From: Metallyticus violacea | Taxonomy: Eukaryota; Arthropoda; Insecta; Mantodea; Metallyticidae | Assembly (NCBI GenBank): GCA_030762175.1 | Contig: CM060835.1 | Span: 85,028,001-85,092,000, forward strand | DNA: 64,000 bases | Direction: 5' to 3' | Part shown: piece by piece, positions 24,390 to 37,800 of the stretch | Layout: every line of letters begins with the position of its first letter | Position numbering within the stretch: the stretch's first letter is position 1 | Made by a program: the position numbers and the translations under genes | The notes under the pieces: generated by a model | The model's database searches: none | Told to the model about the DNA's origin: nothing | The model's input: the letters and a program-made list of their open reading frames with translations, nothing else

Positions 24390-25545
24390 AGAGTACAATC
24401 AAGAATGCCAAACACAATATCATATTTTCGTAATGAGACAAATAATGGATCATAAGTTGAACAGAAAGAAGAAATAGTTGCAGCGTTCCTAGATCTTAAG
24501 ACAGTGCCTAGAGAAGAAATGTGGAAAGCTTAAGAGGAGGTAAAAGTAAATTGGAAAATGACTAGAGTTATCAAAAGTTTATATGAAAAAGTGGTCGGGA
24601 TAGCGAAATTGACAGGGAAAATGTCAGAGGAGTTTGAGATGAAAAAGCGGTGAATCAGAGAGACTGTCTCAGCCTTTTGTTATTTAACATCTTTATGAAT
24701 CAAAATGTGATATACTGTAAAAGAAGAACAGTCAGAATGAAAGCATGGAGTTGGGCATTGATACCAGTAAATGTACAAGCGTTAGTATATGCAGATGATA
24801 TAGTGCTACTGGCTGAGAATGAAGAAAAATTACAAATATCGGTAATAGAATGGGCAAGTGCATTAGGGGAAAGAGGGATGAAAGTGAATATATATAAAAG
24901 AGTAAGGTAATGTTGAAAAGTAAAGAAGGAAAATTAAAATAGCATGAAAGGAAGAGATGGAAAATGTAGAATATTTGCGAGTATTAGTCACAAACTGTTG
25001 GAAAATAGTGCAGCAAGTTAATAATATAATAAACAAAGAAACATTTATCATCAATATACAAAACAATAGTAGGTAAAAGGTAAATTAGTCTGAAAACAAA
25101 AATTAGAGTATATGAAGCAATTTTACTGCATGAGAGCGAAACCTGGGCCCTGTAGGTAAACATTCTAGTAGAATGGAAGCAGCTCAGAAAAGTGGTGGAA
25201 AGACTGAATGAGGTCATGTAAAAAATAAAATAATAGGGGAGAGTTTAAATCACGAAAATATAATTAATACTGCTGAGATGGTTTGGGCATGTGGTACGAA
25301 TGACAGAGGACAGGTTGCCGAGGAGAATATATGAAGCAAGGCCGGTAGGAGGAAGATGTAGAGGAAGACGAAGAATGGAGCGGAAACATTGCATGAAGAG
25401 ATTGGCACATAGTCATGGAAAGGCGATAAGAGAGCTGCGAGAAATGGCAGAAGATAAAGGAGAGTTTAGTATGTGGCTGAAGAAATCCTACGCCTAAGAG
25501 GCATAAGGGATAGAGAAAGAAGAAGAAGAGAAAGAGTGCGATCAC
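24390..25545 (+). pseudogene. Non-LTR retrotransposon (LINE) reverse transcriptase relic
   Basis: Order on the plus strand: AAFLDLKTVPREEMWK (about 24480-24530, RT block with F-x-D-x-x-K-like core), CLSLLLFNIFMN (about 24665-24700), then VQALVYADDIVLLAENEEKL (about 24775-24835) with the catalytic YADD box, and GERGMKVNI. Further on, LRWFGHVVRMTEDRLPRRIY (about 25265-25330) and CRGRRRMERKH form the arginine-rich C-terminus seen in many LINE proteins. Several stops and frameshifts. The 3' end is a GA-rich stretch. The clade is unresolved. Confidence 0.88.
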
Positions 25546-25554
25546 TTCACTTAT

Positions 25555-26058
25555 GAACAGTCTTCGTTTATTTCAATACACTTTTCATATCTTTGAATTA
25601 GCATTTCTATGTCCTTAAAAAAATAGAACGAGTTTTTGCCTACAGTATATTCTGAAACGGCTGTCTTTCTTCAATTTTGAGAAAATAATAATCACTACTG
25701 GGAGATAGGTCTGCATTGTAGGGTGTGTGGGCCAATTCGCGAAATCCACAGATCTTCACAGCACCTTGGTTTTGCATTGTCATGCAGAAGGGGAGCATAA
25801 TTGCTCAGCATACTACGTCGCTTTTCTTTGTTTGCTGCTCGCAGTTTATGTAGAAGGCTGTAGTAATAGTCTTTATTGACATTGTTTAAAGTCTACTAAC
25901 AGAATCCCTCTCTAGTCTCAGAAAATTATGGCCATCTTCAGAGCTGGAAAACCCTACCCTATCTTGGCGGTGCCTCAGCAGGTTTACGCCACTCCATGGA
26001 CTTTATAAAATGAATCTGGTAGAGGGCCGTAGTTTCACATCCTGTTTGTTTGATACAA

Positions 26059-26096
<38 letters not shown>

Positions 26097-26290
26097 CACA
26101 GCACTCCAGTGAAGTTTGTAAAGTTAACTTTCTGAATAGTTCAGTTACGTACGGTCTTGAAGGGACAGTAACGCCAGGAAAACGACGTCGAAGAGAGGTA
26201 GCTTCTTCCCAGTAAATGAATGCCGTACAGCCTGGTAGAACGCCGGCAGTTTGAAATGGACCACACGGTATATCTCAGCGCAATGTTTTG
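25555..26290 (-). pseudogene. mariner transposase relic with internal poly-A
   Basis: On the minus strand, around 26040-25960, GCETTALYQIHFIKSMEWRK then PAEAPPR is a decayed GDETW...KSMEWRKPGEAPP block. Further 3' a VLLVDFKQ-like segment and LLLQP follow, as in mariner. Multiple stops. A pure A run at about 26063-26091 sits beside the first Asp region. TIRs not resolved. Confidence 0.7.
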
Positions 26291-26294
26291 TTTG

Positions 26295-27030
26295 CACTAT
26301 ATATTTTTCGTATTACATTCTTTTGTAATATAAGAGCACATTTGCTTACACAGATTCCACAAAATTTAAACCATATTTCATAATGGAAGGAAAATGTGCA
26401 TTATATGTTTTGATGGTAGCTTGGGACAACGAGCAAAGCGAGTAGACTGTTCATTTTTAGTTGTATAATTATATATATTAAGACACAGAGTGTAAGCATA
26501 AGAGCGCTTATGGGCTCAAGCAATTGGACAGATGAACCGGATTCTAACAAAGTATAGTCAAATGGATCACAAGCATTTTCGTTAAAAAAAAATCGAACTC
26601 GTGAATGTTTATGGATGTTTACTACCTTAGAAAAGTAATTACACGTTAATAACAGCTATCCTCTCGGTAATCATGTCCTGTGACATTTTCTTTGCACAAA
26701 AGAAACCCAAACGCTTAACCTAAGAGGTATTCAAAGCGTTCAAAGATTGGGTTGTTTCTGCCTTATATGAGAGGGTGACTTTTGGTTTGCGTCTTCAGTT
26801 GAACGCAAACATTCGCGCAATATTAGATATATTTAATGAATACTTAACTTTGTTTGAAGTGGTGTCTTTCTGACGACATATTTCTGTATCTTTTAATCCT
26901 TGGTACACGAATATCCCTAAATAACACAAAGATAAAATAATGCTAGTTCCCGTAACAGCGCACTACTATTGACTGTTCACATGCAAGCCATTAATGCTGA
27001 AATTGTCTGCTATCAGCGAGTTTTCGTTAC
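26295..27030. other. Unassigned sequence
   Basis: No feature recognised. Confidence 0.4.
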
Positions 27031-27033
27031 ACG

Positions 27034-27703
27034 CAGGACTGAAAGCACTTATCTGCTGCTGCTGCTGCTAAATGCCCGAGCGGCTAGACAGAAGCGAGCG
27101 AAAGCGGAGAAAACCGAAGGTAGTGATGGCAAGCTATTAGCTAGATAATAACACTTCAGGATCAGCAGTGCAATAGCGCAGGCGGTTAGAGCGCCATGCT
27201 ACCTTGTGATAAGATAGGGGCTCAAATACTACCATCCCATGTTTTTTTTCTCTCTCTTTTTTTCTTTTCTTCCCTGCCGGAGTTAAAGGAAAGTTGCCAC
27301 AATTACTATGGTTTACTCGCTGAATTAGTTGCGAATTGGAACAAGAGCGGTTTGCCAGAATTACAATGATTTACTCGTTAAAGCTCACCGGTTTCTAGGA
27401 TTTTCCCGGGGTTAGCCGACAGATTAGGTTAATATGTGTGTATGCATTAATTGCGAATTGAAATAACAGCACATTTCCCACTTTTATAATATTTTAACCG
27501 CCTAATAATGGTTTGCCACAATTACAATGTTTTGCTCGCTTAACAGTGATTTAACCGTCCCTATCCATTTATATTTACAAAGTAAAGTGCGGTGGATAAG
27601 TTCCGCTCTCTTTTGCCTAGCCTTTAGCAGCAGAATAGCACATAGCACCAGCAGCAGCAGCAGCAGCAGTAGCAGTAGCAGTAGATGAGTGCTTTCAGCC
27701 CGG
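27034..27703 (+). mobile_element. TIR element with internal tRNA-like module, copy A
   Basis: The left end caggactgaaagcact, then (CTG)n, mirrors the right end ...(CAG)n ... agtgctttcagcccgg. Inside, about 27171-27235 is tRNA-like: a box A-like tagcgcaggcggttagagcg and a box B-like ggggctcaaatact. After a T/C-rich run come sub-repeats of the type ttgccacaattacaat...ttactcgc, at least three times. A diverged inverted copy sits at 36962-37851. No coding sequence and no clear target duplication. I do not recognise the family. Confidence 0.75.
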
Positions 27704-27828
27704 AGTATGTCAAGTGCCTCGGACCAACAGGCGCTGCATTCAGCTGCGGGCTCAGACCAAAAATAACGTATGTTTGTAATGGCATCCTCTATAACAGTTT
27801 AATGTACATGTAGTCTCTTTTTTAACAC

Positions 27829-28018
<190 letters not shown>

Positions 28019-28267
28019 TTTTTTTTTTAAATCCTTTAACCGTATAGGAATTCGCGATATAATATTCATTTCATTCTTCAGGGAATTATACCCAAAATGC
28101 GTAGCAGGCAAATTCATGTCGAAGGTGAGACAACTCAGATCTGAAAAGGCTGGAAACTGAACTGAATTTAAAAAAAAAATGTATATATGCACTGTGTTTA
28201 CTCATTCCACTGACAAGGAGGAAGAGGTTCCATATTCTGTATGTGTATATGAAACTAATATTGAGAT

Positions 28268-28312
28268 TATTATTATTATTATTATTATTAAGGTTATTAC
28301 TATTATTATTTT
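28268..28312. repeat. (ATT)n microsatellite
   Basis: Interrupted run of att/tat units, about 350 bp upstream of the first MDN1 exon. Confidence 0.9.
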
Positions 28313-28658
28313 AACCGCGATAAGCAGTGGAGGTATGACACATCTACTTATTTATTTAAGCAATGTACTTTTTGTGTATTATAAAAGGCATGTACGGTGG
28401 ATCCGTGCGAAGGTTGTAAAGTTATTAGTATGTAAGTTAATTTGAATATATATACACATTCATTCATACTTATTAACTATTGTATATATTCAGTGCTTAA
28501 TCGAATTAAAGTTGGTAAATTTGGTTAACTTTTCGTTATTTCCGAGTGTATTAAGAAGTAAAGGATCGAACTGTTAGATCGATACTTTGCCTGTCAGTAG
28601 CGTAAACGTATTAAACTGGTTTAGTTATGTTAGTATCAACCAAAACGCTCTGTTACAG

Positions 28659-28812
28659 GCGGATTACGGCCGTGAGCTGGATGAAATTGGGAGTCGGATT
28701 GAACGCCATTTCCTTGCTGCGATAAGAAACATGCTTCTCGGTAAAGACATTTCACAGGCATGCCAACTTTTGCAACAGTTGGGGAAATATTGGAGGAGTT
28801 CCTCTGCTGACG
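28659..28812 (+). CDS. MDN1: MDN1 exon a (post-Walker A part of the last AAA module)
   Basis: Acceptor ...tgttacag, donor gtaagt; 154 bp, starts in phase 0 and ends after one base of a codon (GAC G). It encodes about 51 residues beginning ADYGRELDEI. In animal midasins this helical segment directly follows the conserved GGFEQ motif, and its length and pattern fit. The leftover G plus the first two bases of the next exon make GAG (Glu), which supports the join across an 11,549-bp intron. It is the least similar of the 12 exons, so its assignment rests on position, phase and the RELDEIGSRIERHF pattern. Confidence 0.8.
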
Positions 28813-31800
28813 GTAAGTGTAATATTGTGTGGAAGAAATTTTCTGGTATTTTATTCTTACTGTTTACTGCTGAGGCACAATACATTGGACAGTGACACAT
28901 GAAATTATAAATTGGAGGAAGCTTACTTCATTTATTATTTATGAGAACCGAGGAAAATCTTAAAAAACAAAAAAAAAAAAAAAAAAAAAAAAGTCCGTCA
29001 GGGAGGATGGTACTGGCTGAAATCAAACCCCGGATCTCTCGCTAATGGTCCATGCCTTCGACCGCCCATGTCGGTCTCTCTAACCCTCTATATACCATGC
29101 AAAGAAGAGATATTTTTCACTTATTTTTCCTGTGCTGTATTGTGTTAATGGTAGTTATAATAATGAAAGGCTAAAAAAAATCGCCTTAAATGTTTATGGT
29201 ATCTATTTGTGATCATAAAATTAAGACACATTACCACCGATTTAACGAAAGTTGTGTAATTTGTAACTGTACGGATGTGAACAATGATACTTGATATGTA
29301 AACCGTACTATTTACAGAAATTTGTATTGGTATAAGTCAAACTCAACCACGAAATCAAGAGACGAAGAAGAAAAGAATAAATTGTCCATTGTAAAAGCTC
29401 AATTAAACAGCGCAGCTACCTTCATGATAAAATAATGTCTTTCTCTAAAACCATAAGGGCTACAGAAAAAATAGTAACATTCTTTTGCTCTTTTATTGTT
29501 TTGTTTTTGCTTTCCGTGTTCGTTCCCTTTCACCCTGTATGTGCAAACTGTATTTCATGGCCACATTAGATGTAGTCTAGAGCACTGCCGGCATTATATT
29601 ATTTTTCATGCAGTGAAATCTTGCATATTATTACGAGTTATGAAACCTTTAGTTGAATTACTATATTTTGTAACCTGTTGAATACACTGCGACGGATGCT
29701 ATGTAAATCTGGTTGCCGTGGTGTTGTAGCTGTTTAATTTAGAAGCCGGTTCGTGTTAGGACACTATAGGCCCGTTTCAAGCCGAGGCACTCTGCTTTAC
29801 TATGCAAAGAGCTATGATTGTTGTTTTGTTCCGCTGAATATTTGAAACCTTGCGTCTCTGGGGTTCTTAATTGCCTTCAGACAAAGAGGATTCAGTGGCG
29901 ACAGTGGCGTATGCTGATCAAGTTTCATACATCAAGTACTTACCGCCACGGATGGCCGAGGTCGTTAAGTTACGGACTCGTGAGCAGGAGATCTGGGGTT
30001 CGAATCCCGCCAGTAACGTCCTAAATGACTGAGATTTAGCATAAATTCTGGAACAAACAAAATTCCAGCTAATTTAATAATTGTCTAAAATTCAAAAGTA
30101 TTGAAACCAACTTTTATTATTCTTAACCGTATATACTATATAATTTATTGAAAATAATCATAAAGTGTATCGGTTAACCATGAAACAAAAACAAATCAAC
30201 CTATTTTGCTATTAATAGATCACGGATCTTCGGCTAGCCCGGAAACCACTGGTTAAATGAAGTTTATTTTACTTAAGGACGCTCTTAAAATATATGACCA
30301 TTAGCCTTCCTAGCCTTCCATTCTATTCAAGGCGTGAAATGACCCATAAGTTTTCCCCATAAAATAGTTAAACTACAACACTTGGATTAACCTGATACTT
30401 TAAGCAAAATTCCACTCTCATCTTTTTGCAGAACTCCTCTGTCACTCTGTCGAAGATTGAAAAACTGTTTTTCATTTCTGATAGAAGATTCTTTCCTATC
30501 GACAGCATGGCCAATGCAGAAAGTCGTGCTGCTCATTGAGTTTTTCTTTGGAAGATTTTATTCGTTTCAATGCCGAAAATGAACGCTCAACCGATGATAT
30601 AGTTGGGCGAATTGTCCTGACTAGCACACAAAATATATTGAGTTCTTGACAATCTTCGTGTATCCATTTGAAATTAAAAGCCTGTGGATAGCTTTCAGAT
30701 TCTTTGCTTTATCCGAAGCATAAAGATCCCTGGATTCAGCTTTCAGTCTTAGAATATAAAACATTTACATACACTATTCCTAACTGCAGAAACAGCCCTC
30801 TGGAAACTCTTGGGAAAACTTAGAAAATTTACTGTAGTGCAAAAGTTCTAAAAAGTATAATTCTGGCAGTGAAACAAACCGTGATTGAAGCTGCATAATC
30901 ACTCTATTGTAAATTTCACAATAAATTCTCTTAAACTTTGTCAAAATACTGTGCTGCTTTCGCCTTTTCTTCGGTTGATCAGAGATTGATACCAAAGATT
31001 TTCAAACTCATTGTTACGTTTTGATAACGGAATGTCTTTGAATTTAAGAATTTCCTTTGAACAGTGCGTGATGTCGAAGTGCTTTGAGTGTAGAATGTTA
31101 ATAAACTTCATCGTGTATGAGTACTTGTCTGGAAATATCTTAAATTCAAAATTCGCTAGAAATCGATCTGCTCCCCTTATAACCGTGCCAGTCCATTCCC
31201 CTAGCGATTCTAATATGGCTTCAAATAAGTCTTCCAGTTGATTATGATAATCAGCAACAGTTTCTAAACGACCGGAAAAGTTCCATCTTGTGGGAACTAG
31301 ATGTGGAAACCTTTTTCTTTTCTTTTCTTTATTTTTCTGGACTATATCCAATTAGTTCTCTTTGTTTAAGAACTTAAAAATGTAGCGAAACCGCTAATTG
31401 AAACGAAAAATATGCGACAAACCGAATATGAAATATAAATGGGGCAGCATTGGTTTAACTTATGAGCAAAACAATGTATAAAACTGCGTCAGTTATCATC
31501 TGTTTCACTCTTGACTGGACACCATTTAGTTCACTTGACATCACTGCGGCGCCGTCATGTCTGAACAACGAGTTTATTCCTGTATTCAAATCGGCCCAGA
31601 ACTTTCATAACCAGATTTGCGAGGACGCCTACACTTGTCTCATCTGACGTCACTACACAGCAACTGCGACAAGCTCATTATTGTGTATATACCGCAACAC
31701 AGTTGGTAATATCTTAGGTGTCGTCTATCATAATTGAAATAAATTGACTTTACATCGTTTACCATAACTGTATTGATGCTCTAGATTATGTATTTCTGTA

Positions 31801-34800
31801 TCAAAGGACAGTTGACGTTGCCAAATAATGTTTTAGCTGTTCGTCGTGCTCTGAAATTAACTGTAGGAGTTCCTAGCAATTGCCCACGGCCACGGGTGGC
31901 CGAAGTCGTTGCGGACTCGTTAGCGGGAGCTCTGGAGTTCGAATCCCGCCAGGACCGTCCTCCCTAACTGAGGTTTTTTCCTGGTTTTCCTCATAAATGG
32001 CAAATGCCAGGGAAGTACTCTAAACTTCAGCCTGGAACGATTCCTTCCTTCCCAATATATCATTTCATCTCATGTATCATCAGTGTCCATCACCTGTGGT
32101 GTCTCTGTAGCGTTAAACACCATTCATTCATTTTTGCAATTGCCACGATTGTTAGAGCTTTCGCTCACGTCATGCCCGCGGAAAGGCAGTTTTTGTTAGT
32201 CAAATACATGTTCACTGATGTTAAGTATTTTCAAAATTTACCGATTTTCCTTTAAGGTCTGGTTATGTTTAATAATGTTCTCACGCCTTTGCATATCTAG
32301 CTGCAAGTTTGTTCTATTTTTAGCAAATGTTCCGTAAGTTATTACGGCATGAATGTGAGCGTCATATTTCTCATATCTAGAAATAGCCGTATGCAAAGAT
32401 CTGAATAGACGCGCTTCTTATTGTTCCAAGGTGAAACTTCAGTTCCTAAATAATAAACAGGGCCAACAAACAATTTGCAGAGATTTTATGAACCACACAA
32501 CCATACATTTTTGGTATAAAGATCAGTATTAAATTCACGTATAAATTCCTCATTTCCAGATATTGTTCTGTTATGAAACGGTTTCTCAAATAAATTTACA
32601 ATAATGTCTTCTTCAGTTTTAATTAGTTTTAAAACATGCCCCCAGCATGTAAAAAGCACTTCGCTGTTCACACGAAACTTCACACTTTAATACTGTTCGG
32701 CGTTTAAGCGTTAAGATTATGCTCCATTTATTGAGAAACTGTTATAACATGATTTCATTACTGTAAATAGCCCATTAGTATATTTCTTTTGCAAATTTCA
32801 AAAATGCAATACATACTGTTACACAAAGAGTGAAAAATAAAATTGAAGATAGCAATATTAATGCAAAATGAGTGTAATATATAGAAATAACGTATAGGAA
32901 AAGGAACATTAAAAAAAAAAAAAGGTTCTATTTAAAATATAACATCAGTAAATGTAATTTCAAAACAAATATTTTATTTGGTCGTATTTTTAAAAATTAA
33001 ATGACTCTCACAATGCGAAAATCTTTTGCAATGAATACAATGATGGCGCAAGTGCTTCCGGAGTCAGTGGCGTGTATAGTTGTCTGACATTCACCTTTTC
33101 AAGGTAAGGGAAAACTCCCTCGAACTTAATTTTACAAATAACTAAAATATTGGAAATTACTGCTTCTTCCTACGCCACCTGAAACAAAGAAGCATTTGCT
33201 ATAATTGCGTACGCTTCATTAATGGTGTTTCAAAGTATACAGTTTCCTTCGAGATGCCTCTTCCCAAGAGGCTGCCTGGAATTCAGGATTCTTCAACCTA
33301 CAAAATTGATAGTTAGTAACTTTGGTAAATAGAAAAAAATTCAAAGACAATTCTGCCTAATGCTTGCTACTCTGACACCATGAGAAAGAACACTGCTGCT
33401 GTACAGCTTCTGAAAGATGGCCTCCTACAGAATTTGGGTGGTAATACTTTTTTGATACAGAAGCAGCAAATTCTGCATCATGAGAAAATTCCCTCGATGG
33501 ACATGTTCTTAAACAAAGCGAACTAACTGGATATATTCCTGAAAAAATTATTTCCACATCTTGTTCCCACAAGATGAAACTTTTCCAGTCGTTTATAAAC
33601 TGTTGCTGATTACCATAATCAACTGGAAGACTTAATTGAAGCCATGTTAGAATCGCCAGGGGAATGGACTTGTAAGGTTATAAGGAGAGCAGATGGATTT
33701 CTAGCGAAGTTACGTAACTTCCCCTCCCGCATCTCTTGCGCTTATGACTTCAGCTCCTTCGCTGGCTTCAGCTGATGTCACCATACTCCTGCAATCTTTA
33801 CAATTCCTGTTAGTTAATAAACATTTATCAAAATAACCACTCACATAACGAACAGAATGGCCTTGCACAAACCCTAGAACATTCAATGAAACATCATTCC
33901 AAACTTCAGAAGAACTACTTGACGCCATATCATGTGTCATCTCTAAAAAAAAATATCTAATAGAGAAAGTAGCTGAACCCTCGTCATCCACCTGTTCTTG
34001 GACTTGGAATTAGAAAAACAAAGCCCATTCAGCACGCATGATATAAAGGCTGAAATAAACTTAGAACAAGTTGGATTGTTATTGTCACCTCCATGCTGAC
34101 GGATTACTACAAAGAAATTCTCCAGACCATCTTGATTAAGAATTCTTAGATTTAAGTAATTGAATTCTCTATTTCGTTCATGCCACAAATATTGTACTGC
34201 TGGAATACTAATGAGCCATCCTTCTTCACCCAATAATCTTTCCTGTAAAGAATTAACTAACTCCATAAAAGAACCAAATTGCATTCTCCCAAAAGATCAA
34301 TGATCTGATGTTGGAGATAAGCGACACCGCAGTGGACACTGGGGAGGAGCAAAAGACTGAAAAAGATCATTCACAAATAACAAGAATGAAAATGCATCAG
34401 GAGGCACATGCTGTGGAAAACCATCAACTAACATAAGTATGGTACTTGACATAGCCTTACTAAAGATATGGGCAGCCAGACTTACCCGCATCTTATCCTT
34501 CCCTTTATGCTACACATGTGTACCTGTAATTTTATTATCAATCAGTATATATAAGCATTAGCAGCCAACGGCAGTTTCACGTATTCCTATTTTACCATAC
34601 CATTTTCTGTTTTTAACGCCATACTTCAAAAAATGATTACGCATACTTTTTAATAAATGAGGCACACCATAAGTTATTAGAATCTTCTCTTCGCCAATCT
34701 GAAACAAAAAGTTTTCATTATTTTCTGTGGGAAATCGTTTCCCTAAGGTCTTCAATGCTGAACGATTTGTGCTGCCCTGATCACATACGGCAGCCATCAA

Positions 34801-37800
34801 AAGCTGCGGAAAACAAAGCTTTAATTGCATTAATAATTAGTTCTTCTAAAATATCAGCAGATGTAGTAGACCGGCAGAAGTAATGCACCACAGGTTGCTT
34901 CCACTCTTTTGCAGACCTCTAGCCATGAACACCATGGCATGGTCATTGTCGCTTCGTCTTACCTAGTTCTCCATAATCCTCAAACCCGTCGACCCGGTAA
35001 GAGAAGTTCATCAAAATAAAGTACACAAAACTCATGGCCGCTTCTGTACCTTACGTCCAAGCTGCTTTATGATGCCTTCATTGATACTTGAATTAAAAGG
35101 AAGTGCATTTAATAGCCTTCAATGAGCTCCTAGATGCTAGAAAAAGCTTACGTTTATACAAAGCAAGTGCTAATAGCTCTTCCCTTTTTGTCCAGTGACG
35201 ATTCTAGGGCCTCACAAATCTTTTCCTAGCATCTCCATAGGCCAATGCTGTTGTTGCAAGTGACACGTCATTCTATGTATATTAGTAGCGTGTGCTACCT
35301 TAACCAGCTTCTTCGTTCTGCTATAGCACATTTGAATGCACTTCCGGAGGCGGTTGTAGTTCCTGATTTTCGCTGCAAACTTAATAATGCTTTCTTCTTC
35401 TTCTTCTTCTACTTGGGGAAACACTTCATTCCTACTCATCTGCAGTTCTTCTAATAAACGCCTCCTACAACAAACTCTGGCCCTGCAACACCTAAAACCG
35501 AAGTAGATAGAACACAAATTTCTGCTGAGGTTAATGGTTGAACTTCTGCAGGAGAGCTGTATGAAACGTTTGCAGAATCATTAACCTCCTTGACTTTCCT
35601 AGAATACTGTAGAAGAGGCAGATTAATATATGAATCAGCATCATGCACTAATAATTTATGAACATTCATTTACTAATCTTATGTGAAATGCAATCCACAC
35701 ACACACAACTCACCCAGTTCCTTGCCAGACTATGATACCAATGATGGGTCAATCTGCTGAATCCAAATTCTGTCCTGCAATAAAGTTAAGTACAATTAAA
35801 AGCTTGACAACTTTAAGTTGATATTTGTACAGTACGCAGCCCGAAATGTTTGACTTACAAAAATGCCTAAAAACACTTGCCAACAAGAATGTGAACTGCT
35901 CTAAAAGCCTATCCTCCAACCCAAATTTTTACTGCAACTTATTTTATAACCAACAATTACTTCCTTCTTCATTGCCTGAGAAGAAACTACAAGAATATGC
36001 AAGCTGACGAAGACGAATGTACTCAAAGTGAAGAACAGGCTAAACATTACATTTCCCTGAAAAGAAGTATCTATAGGAGCACTAAATCATTACTGCCTGT
36101 TGTATATACTAGCATTAGAACTGACAAGAATGTTAATGTAGTGTTATTTTTTATTAAATATATATTTTTACTTAGTATGAAGCTGCAATTGGAAGTTACA
36201 TCTTCGGTTCTGGCTGCGTATTGAACAAAACGAAACATATTAAATTAGGTGAGAACGAGTACGATATTGAGCATTACTTTTTATCATATAGTTCTAAGTT
36301 GCTACGCTTAAGTTACGCTAACTTAAGCATAGCAACTTAGAACTAACCTTTCGCAAAAATGGATAAATTCGCCTTTTGAAATGAAATACAACACAGAAGC
36401 CATACATTATACTACACACACATTTCATATTATAAAAAATAATACAATAATCTGCTACATATCTATGCATTGTTGTGTTTTGCTAATCTTTCTTCAGAGC
36501 GGGGAAAGCGAAGTTTTTCTTCCATGTTTACGCAACCAGCCCTTACTCTTGCAATTAGGAACGCAGCAGGCTTTATTAACCGTTATGTGCAACGAAAATG
36601 GAAAACATGTAAGATATTTAGCTAATAAAAGACAAGCTACATCATCAGAGTTCATTTCTACGTAGTTAAAGCATTTCATTGTGTATCTCAAATTTCAATA
36701 ATCACGTACGTTACATGTTACATATCACCTCGTTTTAAATTCTCTTAAACGGAATTATATAATCCTATATGCATTTTGCGTCCCATATCAAGCCAAATAA
36801 CTTATTACGGAATAATTTTATGAAATACGTATCACAAGCGTAATAAAAAAACCTTTTTGCTAATGTATTTTCTTCCTCTGGCTTCTTCAATGGCAAAGAC
36901 GCTATTTCATACAACGCTAATGTTAATTATTAAGCAAGCAGAACATGTTTACAAACTTGAAGTTAGCCCCTGTATAAATTCATTCAACTGCTGCTGCTCT
37001 TGCTTAAGTCCTCATGTGCCCGAGTGGCTAGCCAGACCATAGCAACAGCGTAGAGAGCGGAACTTATCCATACGCTCTTTACTTTGTAAATATAAATGGA
37101 TAGAGACGGGTAAATTATTGTAATGAGGGCATTATTAGGCGAGTGAAATACTGTAACCATGGGAAATGTGCTTTTATTTCAGTTCGTAACTAATTAATAT
37201 ATGCACACTTGCCGCCTGTGGTGCATGAGTAGTAAAAAACGGGCGTTAAATACCGTTCAAACACACACACACACTAACCTAATATGTCAGCTAACCTCGA
37301 AATCCTAGAAACCGGTGAACCCAGTGGTTTAACGAGTGAAATATTGTAATTGTGGCAAACCATAACTAGGCGTGTGAAATGTTGTAACGATGGGAAAAGT
37401 TCTCTTATTCCAATTCGCAACTAATTCGTACATATACACACAGTAACTTAATCTACTGTAATAAGAGCATTATTATGCGGTGAAATATTGTAACGGTGGG
37501 AAATATACTCTTATTTCAATTCGCAATATATACACACATTAGCCTAGTCTGTCGGCTACCTCGGGCAAATCCTATAAACCGGTGGACCGGTTTAGCGAGT
37601 AAATCGTTGTAATTGTGGCAAATCTTTAATTCCGGCAGAAAAAAAAAGCGAGAGAAAAGTGTTCGAGCCCACGATTCTATCTTCACAATTGTAGCATGAT
37701 GCTCGAACCCCCTACGCTATTGCTTTGTAGGTTCTGAAGCGTAATTATCTAGCTAAAAGCTGTGCTAGTCACTACCCTCGGCTCTCTCCGCGCGCCCTCG

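Noticed and set aside
30941..31351. 136-codon minus-strand frame as an intact host gene (ZMYM1-like)
   Set aside because: The continuation is in other frames and ends in a hAT dimerisation motif; it is a broken transposase.
31885..31950. Possible tRNA-Ser/Leu gene
   Set aside because: It is the head of SINE-B with a target duplication around the whole element.
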